A stretch of 64,000 nt of DNA. It comes from Desulfosarcina ovata subsp. ovata (GTDB taxonomy: Bacteria > Desulfobacterota > Desulfobacteria > Desulfobacterales > Desulfosarcinaceae). The stretch is taken from the NCBI RefSeq assembly GCF_009689005.1, contig NZ_AP021879.1, positions 62,001 through 126,000 on the forward strand, read 5' to 3'. A program made the position numbers and the translations under genes. Under the pieces are notes generated by a model. That model had not been told where the DNA came from. It ran no database searches and worked only from the letters and a program-made list of their open reading frames with translations. Position 1 is the first letter of the stretch. Each line of letters opens with the position of its first letter. This document shows, piece by piece, positions 16,906 through 25,496 of this stretch.

Positions 16906-17550
16906 TTGATTTTGAAAAAAAATGCAGATGCGGACGCAGCACCCAAGAAAAAAGGGGTATTGCGCGAAAATATCGAAGCGATTGTGGTTGCCGTCATTCT
17001 TGCCTTATTTATCAGGACTTTTGTGGTTCAGGCATTTAAAATCCCTTCTGGATCAATGAAAGATACCTTATTGATTGGTGACCATATCCTGGTCAATAAG
17101 TTTATCTACGGCGTAAAAATGCCATTCGTGAAAAAAACGCTCATTCCCATCAAGGATCCGAAACAGGGGGATATCATTGTATTCGAATTTCCTGAAGATC
17201 CGAGTAAAGATTTTATCAAACGGGTCATCGGTACACCGGGAGATATTGTTGAAATCCGAAACAAGAAACTGTTTGTGAACGGAACCCGCGTTGCTAATGG
17301 CCACGGGGTATTTAAAGATCTAAAAATTTATCCATCCCAGATGCAGCCCCGTGATAATTTAGGACCCATTACTGTACCCGAGGGGAAACTTTTTGTAATG
17401 GGGGACAACCGGGATTTTTCATATGACAGCCGCTTCTGGGGCTTTGTCGATTTTGCTGCCGTAAAAGGAAAGGCGTTCATTATATACTGGTCCTGGGATA
17501 AGGAGGACTTTGATGTTCGCTGGAGCCGGTTGGGACACCTTCTTGAATAA
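16906..17550 (+). CDS. lepB: Signal peptidase I
   Basis: A protein of about 214 residues with one N-terminal TM anchor (AIVVAVILALFIRTFVVQAF) and the S26 motifs: the catalytic serine in PSGSMKDTL, GDHILVNKFIYG, the lysine in KRVIGTPGD, and GDNRDFSYDSRFWG. It cuts Sec and Tat signal peptides on the outer face of the inner membrane. The frame is open from TTG 16885; the TTG at 16906, 6 bases after GAAAGG, is preferred, and TTG 16912 is also possible. No ATG fits. It sits 92 bp before the sigma-54 activator on the same strand. Confidence 0.92.
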   Translation: MILKKNADADAAPKKKGVLRENIEAIVVAVILALFIRTFVVQAFKIPSGSMKDTLLIGDHILVNKFIYGVKMPFVKKTLIPIKDPKQGDIIVFEFPEDPSKDFIKRVIGTPGDIVEIRNKKLFVNGTRVANGHGVFKDLKIYPSQMQPRDNLGPITVPEGKLFVMGDNRDFSYDSRFWGFVDFAAVKGKAFIIYWSWDKEDFDVRWSRLGHLLE

Positions 17551-17642
17551 TGGCTTCCTGTGCATACTGGATAGGGGCGCCTTTCTCAATGGTACCAATC
17601 ATAAATGACCCATTCGTCTGAATCTGTTCATGGAGCACCTTA

Positions 17643-19034
17643 ATGCCTGCAACACCCTATCGAATACTTGTTGTTGATGATGAGTTGAGCATGCGTGAAC
17701 TGCTTGAATTCATGCTGGAAAAGAAGGGGTACGGCGTCCTTTGCGCGGCCAATGGCAAATCGGCGCTGGCGACGATTGAAAAAGAACCTTACGATCTTTT
17801 GCTTTGCGACATCCGCTTGGGGGATATGACCGGCCTGGAAGTGTTGAAGGCATCCAAAAAGAAAAACCCGCATGTTACCGTGATCATGATTTCCGCTTTT
17901 GCCACGACCGAGACGGCGGTGGAGGCAATGAATCAGGGCGCTTTCGATTATGTTCCCAAACCTTTTGAAAACAAAGAGTTGCTTCAGACCATCGCCAACG
18001 CGCTGGAGCGAAAGACCCTGGAAAAAGAAAAACATGCCCTCGACAATCAACTCAAGGAAAGCGTTCATTTTGGTAAAATCGTGGGCAACAGCCCGCGAAT
18101 GTTGCATATTTATGAAATGATCCGTCAGGTTGCCCGAACGCGAAGCAGCGTGATGATTACCGGTGAAAGCGGCACCGGCAAGGAACTGATTGCAAGGGCG
18201 ATTCATGAACAGAGTGATCGGGTAAATGAGCCGTTCGTGACCATTAATTGCGGTGGCATTCCCGAGAACCTGCTTGAAAGTGAATTCTTTGGGCATTGCA
18301 AGGGCGCTTTTACCGGGGCCAGCGCAGACAAGCAAGGGTTGATGGAGATTGCCCACAAGGGCACCCTGTTTCTTGATGAAGTGGCTGAATTGAGTGTCCC
18401 CATGCAGGTCAAGCTGCTCCGAGCGGTTCAAGAGCGGGTTTTCCGGCCGGTCGGCGGAACCCGGGATGTCAGTGTGGATATCCGGATTATCTCGGCTACC
18501 AACAAAAAACTGGAGGATGAGGTAATCGCCGGGAATTTCCGGGAGGATTTGTTTTATCGATTGAATGTTATCGAAATCAAAATTCCACCGTTAAGGGAAC
18601 GAAAGGGTGATCTTCTGTCACTGGCGCAACATTTTCTGGAAAAGTATTCTAACGAATTAGGTAAACAGGTCACCAAATTTTCTTCCTATGCGATTGATTT
18701 GTTAAAGAAATATGACTTCCCCGGCAATATCCGCGAATTGGAGAACCTGATCGAAAGAAGCGTGGCCCTGTCCAACACCAATATCCTGCTGCCGGACAGC
18801 CTGACCATGTCGATTCATAAAAAACGCTGGATCGAAGGGGTCCGCAACCGGCGGTTCGATGTCGACGAGGTGGCCCATGGTGTTGCCTTGGATGGCATAT
18901 TGGAGGAAATCGAACGGGCATATATCGAAAAGGCCATGGAATGTGCCCAGGGGAATAAAAACAAGGCGGCCGAGTTGTTGGGCCTGAGCCTCCGCTCTTT
19001 TCGATACAGGATTGACAAGCTGAACGTAAATTAG
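17643..19034 (+). CDS. NtrC-family sigma-54-dependent response regulator (PilR-like)
   Basis: The 463 residues divide into a receiver (about 1-125; D-D pair in VVDDE, phospho-acceptor in LLCDIRLGD, lysine in PKPF), an AAA+ sigma-54-interacting domain (about 140-375; Walker A GESGTGKE, GAFTGA loop, Walker B GTLFLDEVAEL, R-finger region DIRIISATN) and a Fis-type helix-turn-helix (NKNKAAELLGLSLRSFRYRI). It activates sigma-54 promoters by ATP-driven remodelling. A likely target is the pilA promoter 445 bp downstream, the arrangement known for PilR. The usual PilS sensor kinase is not adjacent. GGAG lies 8 bases before ATG 17643. Confidence 0.9.
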   Translation: MPATPYRILVVDDELSMRELLEFMLEKKGYGVLCAANGKSALATIEKEPYDLLLCDIRLGDMTGLEVLKASKKKNPHVTVIMISAFATTETAVEAMNQGAFDYVPKPFENKELLQTIANALERKTLEKEKHALDNQLKESVHFGKIVGNSPRMLHIYEMIRQVARTRSSVMITGESGTGKELIARAIHEQSDRVNEPFVTINCGGIPENLLESEFFGHCKGAFTGASADKQGLMEIAHKGTLFLDEVAELSVPMQVKLLRAVQERVFRPVGGTRDVSVDIRIISATNKKLEDEVIAGNFREDLFYRLNVIEIKIPPLRERKGDLLSLAQHFLEKYSNELGKQVTKFSSYAIDLLKKYDFPGNIRELENLIERSVALSNTNILLPDSLTMSIHKKRWIEGVRNRRFDVDEVAHGVALDGILEEIERAYIEKAMECAQGNKNKAAELLGLSLRSFRYRIDKLNVN

Positions 19035-19478
19035 CTATTTATAAACGTGTGCAGAAAAAATGACCCTTAACATATGGGGATGCTCCGCAACTGCACTTCA
19101 TTGATCTTCGATTCCACAATTTAAGGTTCCACTCAAATCCATCTGTTTCTCATGTTTCCGATTCTGGAAGTCGCCTGATTTGCAACGTACCTGATGTCCG
19201 GATCCTGATATTTGCCATTCAAATGCGTAACCGGTCTGTAATGATCCGTGAAATGAAAAAAGTCTAAATGTTTTATTTATTGGTGCGATAAGGTTTATGT
19301 ACGACTCCTGATCAAGACCATACATCTCAAATCAACCCATGACAATTTTTGGCACGCGTTACCAAAATTTGGTTCTAATTGGCAGAGAAAAGACGGATTA
19401 TTTCATTTGGTAAGTGTGGAAATTTTGGAAATATATAAAAAAACAGTAAGTTAAAAAAAATATATTTTTATTCAAATG
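19035..19478. other. Regulatory intergenic region ahead of pilA
   Basis: No gene is supported here. The region becomes strongly AT-rich towards the sigma-54 promoter (19440-19478), as expected where an activator binds and bends DNA. Individual activator sites are not recognisable by eye. Confidence 0.5.
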
Positions 19479-19495
19479 TGGCATTTTTGATGCTT
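19479..19495 (+). promoter_or_regulatory. Sigma-54 (-24/-12) promoter of pilA
   Basis: TGGCATTTTTGATGCTT carries the invariant GG and GC at sigma-54 spacing. The predicted start near 19506 leaves an 85-base leader before the ATG. It shares TGGCATnnnnGATGCT with the PEP-CTERM gene promoter. A sigma-54 activator gene lies just upstream. Confidence 0.78.
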
Positions 19496-19591
19496 TAAAT
19501 ACTTAACAAATTGCAAAGGAGGAAAATCACTTAAACCAGATGCAAACCGGATCGTTTCACCAACATTAATTAATTTTCAGGAGGGTTTTAC

Positions 19592-19993
19592 ATGCTTAGT
19601 AAAATGAGAAAGATGGACAACAAAGGTTTCACCCTGATCGAATTGATGATCGTTATCGCCATCATTGGTATCTTGGCTGCCATCGCGATTCCCAACTTTA
19701 TCGCCTATCGTAATAAAGCATTCTGTAGTGCGGCGGAATCGGATGCCAACAACATTGCATCGGCATTGGCAGATTATTTCGCCATCCCCTCGCACATCAC
19801 AGTGCCTGCCTTGGCGGATATCGGCATGAACACTCTGTCCGGCCCGACTGGCGCTTCCAATTCCGCCACATTGAGCGGTGGTATTGACAATATTACGATT
19901 ACCGTGACGGATGTCAGCAGTCGCTGTCCCAGTGATTACCAGGGTTCTCAGACGGACTGGAATAGCAGTGTTTTCACCAAGGTGATGCGATAA
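19592..19993 (+). CDS. pilA: Type IV major pilin
   Basis: The precursor is 133 residues: a 12-residue leader ending in KG, then the mature N-terminus FTLIELMIVIAIIGILAAIA with Glu5, the PilD cleavage and methylation signature of type IVa pilins. The first 50 mature residues (AIPNFIAYRNKAFCSAAESD) resemble the very short Geobacter PilA. Here a Ser/Thr/Gly-rich head of about 70 residues follows. Two cysteines (precursor positions 45 and 112) could form a disulfide. A strong ribosome site (AGGAGGG) suggests high expression. A sigma-54 promoter precedes it and a strong terminator follows, so it is a single-gene transcript. Confidence 0.95.
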   Translation: MLSKMRKMDNKGFTLIELMIVIAIIGILAAIAIPNFIAYRNKAFCSAAESDANNIASALADYFAIPSHITVPALADIGMNTLSGPTGASNSATLSGGIDNITITVTDVSSRCPSDYQGSQTDWNSSVFTKVMR

Positions 19994-20040
19994 CTTGCGC
20001 TGAGAATCGTTGGATTTTAGTTTATAAGTATTGCTTTTAA

Positions 20041-20075
20041 TAAAGGGGGGCACCTTAAACGCCCCCCTTTATTTC
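20041..20075 (+). terminator. Rho-independent terminator of pilA
   Basis: A perfect 11 bp stem (TAAAGGGGGGC at 20041-20051 with GCCCCCCTTTA at 20061-20071) is followed by TTTC. It lies 48 bp after the pilA stop codon. Confidence 0.85.
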
Positions 20076-20172
20076 ATCATAGAAAACCTATCCCTCTGGA
20101 CCAGATCAGGAAAATCAGTAGGATTGCGGATAATCCCCTCCTGGGGCCGGATGTTTCTTATTTCTGAATTCG

Positions 20173-22263
20173 ATGATAGATAAAAAGATGACGGTCGGAA
20201 AAGGTAGCACAGTCTCATTCCTGCTGATTGCAATTTTACTTGGTGCAATTTATTCCAACACGCTCAACGCCTCTTGGCACCTTGACGATGAACCGAATAT
20301 CCTCAACAACAATCGCATACATTTGGATCAAATAAGCTATCGCGGGATTATTGATAGTTTACGTGCCCATCCACTAAGCACCGGAAAGTTATACCGTCCG
20401 GTCGCAATGTTAACGTTTGCATTAAACTGGAGGCTCTGCAAAAATTCAGTTGTTGGCTATCATGTCGTTAACATCGCTATCCATCTATCCTGTTGCCTTC
20501 TTCTTTTTATAACCATAACCCGTCTTTTTGAATGCCCGAATATTGTGGGCTATGATCGCCGAGATTCTCATTTCATAGCACTGCTTTCTGCGGTTTTATG
20601 GGCAGCCCATCCGATTCAGACACAAGCGGTTACTTACATTGTGCAACGAATGGCTTCCCTATCCACCTTATTCTTTCTTTTGGCACTTTATTTATACGTC
20701 GAAGCAAGAATCGAAGGTTGTCTTAAAAAGGCATGGTGGAAATATGTTTGCAGTTTTATTTGTTTTTTACTCGCTTTCGGGTCAAAAGAAAATACCTTAA
20801 TCTTCCCTTTGTCACTCATCCTGGTAGAGGCGGTTTTTTTTCAGGATCTTTCAATTAAAAAAAATAAAAAAATTTTTTCTGTGATCGGTCTTTCTGTCGT
20901 ATTTACCGTGGCGTTGGTTGGTATCCTATTGTTCATAGGAAATTTTTCTTCCCTGTTAGGGGGATATAAAGCACGCTCATTCACTCTTTCGCAGCGATTG
21001 ATGACGGAACCTAGAATTCTAATTTACTACCTCAGTCAACTTTTCTATCCTGTGGAAACTAGACTTTCCATTGAACACGATATCGTGATATCGACTTCAT
21101 TTTTTGATCCATGGGTAACGCCTGCCTCTCTGATACTAATTAGCATTTTGATTTTGTGGGCGTTTTTTAATATAAGGGAGTTCCCTTTTATTTCTTTTGC
21201 AATTTTGTTTTTTTTCTTGAATCATTCGGTGGAGTCTACTTTTATTCCCTTGGAGTTGATTTTTGAACATCGCAATTACCTTCCATCCCTTTTCCTTTTC
21301 GTGCCAATTGCTATTTGTTTCAATAAGTTGATAGGATATTATCATCGGCGGAAGCATCACCCGATGGAACTGTTTATATATTTATCCATATCATTGTTAA
21401 TCGTATTTATGGGGATCGGCACGTATAAAAGAAACATGGTGTGGGCAAGTGATTGGGCGTTGTGGTACGACGCTTCCCGAAAATCACCGAATAGCGCTAG
21501 ACCGGCCTACCTCCTTGCCAGACACTATGCCAAAAGAGGCGCTAATGTAAAAGCTATGGCGTTGTATGAAAAAGCTTTAAGGAGCCAATCTGCAACGCCC
21601 GACTACACTCGTGCTCTTGTTCTGAATGGAATGGCTGCTATTTACTTTGCCCAAAAGAATTACGATGCGGCTATTGCCACGTTTAAGAAAGCGATTGCAC
21701 TAAAACCGGAGTTCTCTCAAATTCAAACCAATATGGTAACTTCTTTGATTAAGATGGGCCGATTGTCAGAAGCTGACCGGTGCCTTGAAAATTTGTCGGA
21801 GAAACAATCAAGTTTGTACCATTATCTGAAAGGCCTTGTTCTATCCCGAAAGGGAACGCTATCCGCTGCCCTGACGCATTTCCGGCATGCCTTGGTAATA
21901 GAACCCGATTCTAAAATTGTTAAAATTAAAATATCAGAGACGTTGGCCGCAATCGGATATTATCGTCAGGCAGAAATTTTTACAAGGATTTCAAAACCAT
22001 ATTATGCTTCGGACATAGAAACGCTTGTTTTTTTATATACTAACAGCATAAAAGCCGACAGGCTAAAACAAGCAGTGTTCTATTTGGATCAAATATTTAA
22101 AAACATAAATCTGAAACTTGCTTTGGGAAAATTAAGAGAAAAATGTGAAGAGAGTTTGATGACATTGAGGCAGAAAACAATAGCTCAAAATTTAATTTCT
22201 ATAAAAATTGAAACTTTTTCAGAAAAAACTTACGCAATTGATCAAAAATTCAAAAGGAATTGA
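20173..22263 (+). CDS. GT-C-type membrane protein with C-terminal TPRs (TMTC-like), copy 1
   Basis: The 696 residues begin with about ten TM segments (about 14-425). The first outside loop carries the acidic pair of GT-C glycosyltransferases (SWHLDDEPNIL), followed by LYRPVAMLTFALNW and AAHPIQTQAVTYIVQRMASL. These are hallmarks of the TMTC/DUF1736-like family that uses lipid-linked sugars. The last 250 residues are TPR repeats (KSPNSARPAYLLARHYAKRG onward). It probably transfers a sugar to a protein or lipid on the outer face of the inner membrane. It follows pilA by 180 bp, so pilin glycosylation is a reasonable but unproven guess. The next gene encodes a diverged paralogue. Confidence 0.75.
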   Translation: MIDKKMTVGKGSTVSFLLIAILLGAIYSNTLNASWHLDDEPNILNNNRIHLDQISYRGIIDSLRAHPLSTGKLYRPVAMLTFALNWRLCKNSVVGYHVVNIAIHLSCCLLLFITITRLFECPNIVGYDRRDSHFIALLSAVLWAAHPIQTQAVTYIVQRMASLSTLFFLLALYLYVEARIEGCLKKAWWKYVCSFICFLLAFGSKENTLIFPLSLILVEAVFFQDLSIKKNKKIFSVIGLSVVFTVALVGILLFIGNFSSLLGGYKARSFTLSQRLMTEPRILIYYLSQLFYPVETRLSIEHDIVISTSFFDPWVTPASLILISILILWAFFNIREFPFISFAILFFFLNHSVESTFIPLELIFEHRNYLPSLFLFVPIAICFNKLIGYYHRRKHHPMELFIYLSISLLIVFMGIGTYKRNMVWASDWALWYDASRKSPNSARPAYLLARHYAKRGANVKAMALYEKALRSQSATPDYTRALVLNGMAAIYFAQKNYDAAIATFKKAIALKPEFSQIQTNMVTSLIKMGRLSEADRCLENLSEKQSSLYHYLKGLVLSRKGTLSAALTHFRHALVIEPDSKIVKIKISETLAAIGYYRQAEIFTRISKPYYASDIETLVFLYTNSIKADRLKQAVFYLDQIFKNINLKLALGKLREKCEESLMTLRQKTIAQNLISIKIETFSEKTYAIDQKFKRN

Positions 22264-22264
22264 T

Positions 22265-24298
22265 TTGCGCAATCGGAATGCCTTTTTTCTGATTCTTATT
22301 TTTACCACCATTGTTTATAGCAACTCATTTAGTGCCTCTTGGCATTTTGACGACTTTCCCAACATTGTCAGTAATAAGGGGATCCATATATCAGATATCG
22401 GCATGGATTCCATAACAAAAGCGCTCTATGCCAACCCGATTAATAATAACAAGCTCATCAGACCGGTAGCATACTTGTCATTTGCTATCAATTGGTATTT
22501 CGGTAAGCATCACGTGTTTGGTTATCATCTGATTAACCTGGCGATCCATATTATCGTCGCCTTTGTTCTCTTCCTCTCCATTTTAATCCTGCTTAGGTCC
22601 CCCAATGTTTCAGTTGCCTATAAAGGCGATGAATACTGTATTGCGTTATTGGCTTCGGTAATGTGGTCGATTCATCCGATTCAGGTTCAAGCGGTGACCT
22701 ACATCGTTCAACGGATGGCCTCAATGGCATCCTTATTTTACATATTAGGAATATTTCTCTATCTCAAAGCCCGGATCGCAACGTCCAAACGCAAAGCCTG
22801 TCTACTCGTTTTTGGAATAGTTATTTCCTATTTTCTGGCGATGGTCACAAAGGAAAACACGGTAACGCTTCCCATATCTATCCTCCTGCTGGAGTTTTTG
22901 TTTTATCAGGATATTGATAAATTAAAAACTCTAAAACGAATAAGGGGAATCGGCATATTTTCTGTATTCATCGCTATCCTTTTAGTAGCGATATTTTATA
23001 AAGTAGAGTGGTCGTCCCTAATTTCTGGATATGAAAATAGGCCTTTTACATTTACTCAAAGGATACTGACAGAACCACGAATTGTGCTCTTCTACTTGAA
23101 ACAGCTACTGATTCCAATTAACAGCCATTTATCGATTGTCCATGACGTTAAGATTTCAACATCATTGTTTCATCCAATCATGACTTTGCCTTCCATACTT
23201 TGTGTCTTTGGTTTGTTGGGAATTGGAATATCACAAATAAAGAGTCGCCCCTTAGTGGCCTTGGCGATACTCTTTTACTTTCTGAATCAAATAATTGAAT
23301 CAACTATTATACCACTGGAACTTATTTTTGAACACCGTAATTATCTGCCGTCAATGTTCTTATTTGTGCCCATTGCCGCCGGCATAAAAGCTTTAATTAA
23401 TTTTTATTACAAAAGACAGTCGATTGTTGCGTTTGTTGTTGTCATATCCACCACCTTGGCAATTTGTGGAATCGGTCTTGCTGCCTACATTAGAAACCAG
23501 GCATGGTCAACAGAGGAAAGTTTATGGATGGACGCCATGTATAAGGCACCGGACAATCCTCGTCCGTACCAAAATATTGCAGGAATTTATAAAGATCGGG
23601 GCAATTATGAGAAATCAATGGCTTTATACCAGAAATCGATTGGATTGCCCAACGTTTCCAATACTTCTATCAGTAAGTCCAAAAATAATATTGGCAATAT
23701 TTACTGGCTATTTAATGATAGCCAAAATGCTATGCGGTTTTATCGTGAGGCAGTCGCAATTGATGAAGGGAATCGTTTAGCACGAATTAATTTAGCTTCC
23801 GAACTGATTCGTGTTGGTAATTACGCGTTGGCCATGCAGGAGGCAGATAAATTGTTGGCCATTGATCAAAGTGACGTCAGGCATATTAATCTAAAAGGCT
23901 TCATATTATATAAACATAATTGTTTTAATGACGCTATAAGGTGGTACAAAAAAGGATTGTCAATTGATCCATCTAATTGGAATTTATTGATAAACATTTC
24001 AATGGCCCTTAGTCGAACCGGCGCTTATCGAAATGCTAATTTTTTCTTAAGCAAAGCCCTGCTTAACCATCCAAAAAACATTTACATTTATTTTGCATAT
24101 ATTGATTCTTTGTATAATGAATCCAATAAACTAAAAATAGAAAATATATTAGATAAACTATTTACTATGTTTAGTATAGATATTATTCTTGACCAATTGA
24201 GTAATGCGAAAAGAATGGAAAATAGCATTCCATTCAGTCCAGATATTACGGCAAAAATAATGATTGACAAAATAAAGCGATATAGAAATGAAGAATAG
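22265..24298 (+). CDS. GT-C-type membrane protein with C-terminal TPRs (TMTC-like), copy 2
   Basis: About 677 residues with the same plan as copy 1: SASWHFDDFPNIV in the first loop, LIRPVAYLSFAINW, SIHPIQVQAVTYIVQRMASM, LIFEHRNYLPSMF, then TPR repeats. The two are clear tandem paralogues, diverged throughout. The frame is open from TTG 22208, inside copy 1. The TTG at 22265 is preferred because it lies 6-7 bases after AAAAGGA and one base after the copy 1 stop, giving an N-terminus that aligns with copy 1. Its stop overlaps the VKOR-DsbA gene by 11 bp, so the genes are translationally coupled. The substrate is unknown. Confidence 0.75.
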   Translation: MRNRNAFFLILIFTTIVYSNSFSASWHFDDFPNIVSNKGIHISDIGMDSITKALYANPINNNKLIRPVAYLSFAINWYFGKHHVFGYHLINLAIHIIVAFVLFLSILILLRSPNVSVAYKGDEYCIALLASVMWSIHPIQVQAVTYIVQRMASMASLFYILGIFLYLKARIATSKRKACLLVFGIVISYFLAMVTKENTVTLPISILLLEFLFYQDIDKLKTLKRIRGIGIFSVFIAILLVAIFYKVEWSSLISGYENRPFTFTQRILTEPRIVLFYLKQLLIPINSHLSIVHDVKISTSLFHPIMTLPSILCVFGLLGIGISQIKSRPLVALAILFYFLNQIIESTIIPLELIFEHRNYLPSMFLFVPIAAGIKALINFYYKRQSIVAFVVVISTTLAICGIGLAAYIRNQAWSTEESLWMDAMYKAPDNPRPYQNIAGIYKDRGNYEKSMALYQKSIGLPNVSNTSISKSKNNIGNIYWLFNDSQNAMRFYREAVAIDEGNRLARINLASELIRVGNYALAMQEADKLLAIDQSDVRHINLKGFILYKHNCFNDAIRWYKKGLSIDPSNWNLLINISMALSRTGAYRNANFFLSKALLNHPKNIYIYFAYIDSLYNESNKLKIENILDKLFTMFSIDIILDQLSNAKRMENSIPFSPDITAKIMIDKIKRYRNEE

Positions 24299-25466
24299 AA
24301 CAAAGGTTATCAATCCTTTACCATTTTCAACCTATTATATTACCATTATGACCATTGCGGCTATAGGATTGATAACCACTATTTATTTGTCTATATCACA
24401 CTATCGGGTTTATACTGATATTGAATATGAAAGTTTCTGCGCTATAACAAAGGCAATTAACTGTGATACTGTATCCCAAAGCCCTTACTCCATAATGTTT
24501 AACATTCCTGTTGCCATTTGGGGACTTATTGGATATATTTTTATTACAATTTTATTGAGCATTGCCTGGAAGTATCGTTCTAAAGGGATGTATGTCTGGC
24601 CTACAATTATATTACTATCTTTTATATATTCTATAGGCAGCATTATTCTCGCGATAATATCATCCAAAATCATAAAAAGTTACTGTATCATGTGTATCGT
24701 AACATATGGAGTAAACTTCGCATTAGTTTATTTTTCATTACTGATATTTAATAGGTTTGGAAAATGTGGCATTTTTAATGGTCTTATCGGTGATGTCAAG
24801 TATTTTATAAAAAATATGTTTGTTGTAACTCTGTTTACCGTATTATCCATTACTTTTTTGATAATTATAGCAAACATTATCCCCCATTACTGGCGTATTG
24901 AAAATGATTCCTATCTAAGAGATCTACCCAATGGTATAACGGCTGATGGCCACCCATGGATCGGAGCAACGACTCCGCAACTCACTATCATGGAATATAC
25001 AGATTATCAGTGTTTTCAATGCAAGAAAATGCATTATTATATTAGACAGATAGTTGCTAAATACCCGGATAAGATAAGACTTATCCATAGGCATTTTCCG
25101 ATGGATAGTGTCTATAACCCATTAGTAAAAGAACCTTACCATCAGGGTTCCGGTAAACTTTCCCTACTTGCAATATTTGCAACCATCCACGGAAAGTTTT
25201 GGCAAATGAACGATTTCTTATTCTCATCACAGCAGAGCAAAAAAACAATTGATATTAAATCGATTGCCGATGAAATTGGTTTAAATCCCAAAGAATTATT
25301 TGCAGCAACGCAAAATGCATATTTGCGGCGAATGTTAAACGCTGATATCCTCACTGGGATAAAGCTTGGCGTAAGAGGAACCCCAGGATACACTGTTGAC
25401 GGGAAATTGTTTCTGGGCACTTTACCTTCAGAAATGTTTTCCAACTTGGAAGGTGTTTCTCCATAG
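24288..25466 (+). CDS. VKOR-DsbA fusion, disulfide-bond-forming protein
   Basis: This 392-residue protein has a vitamin K epoxide reductase domain of four to five TM segments (about 15-200) with the loop cysteines C38 (FCAIT) and C46 (NCDTVSQSPYS) and the quinone-side pair YCIMC. After another TM segment comes a periplasmic DsbA/DsbG-like thioredoxin domain (about 230-392) with active site QCFQCKK and the cis-proline loop GTPGYTVDG. It would oxidise periplasmic protein thiols and pass the electrons to quinone, doing the work of DsbA and DsbB in one chain. The position inside the pilus/GT-C locus and the two cysteines of PilA suggest a dedicated client, an inference only. Confidence 0.88.
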   Translation: MKNRTKVINPLPFSTYYITIMTIAAIGLITTIYLSISHYRVYTDIEYESFCAITKAINCDTVSQSPYSIMFNIPVAIWGLIGYIFITILLSIAWKYRSKGMYVWPTIILLSFIYSIGSIILAIISSKIIKSYCIMCIVTYGVNFALVYFSLLIFNRFGKCGIFNGLIGDVKYFIKNMFVVTLFTVLSITFLIIIANIIPHYWRIENDSYLRDLPNGITADGHPWIGATTPQLTIMEYTDYQCFQCKKMHYYIRQIVAKYPDKIRLIHRHFPMDSVYNPLVKEPYHQGSGKLSLLAIFATIHGKFWQMNDFLFSSQQSKKTIDIKSIADEIGLNPKELFAATQNAYLRRMLNADILTGIKLGVRGTPGYTVDGKLFLGTLPSEMFSNLEGVSP

Positions 25467-25496
25467 ATTTACTGCATCATTTAAAAGGTGTGCTTT

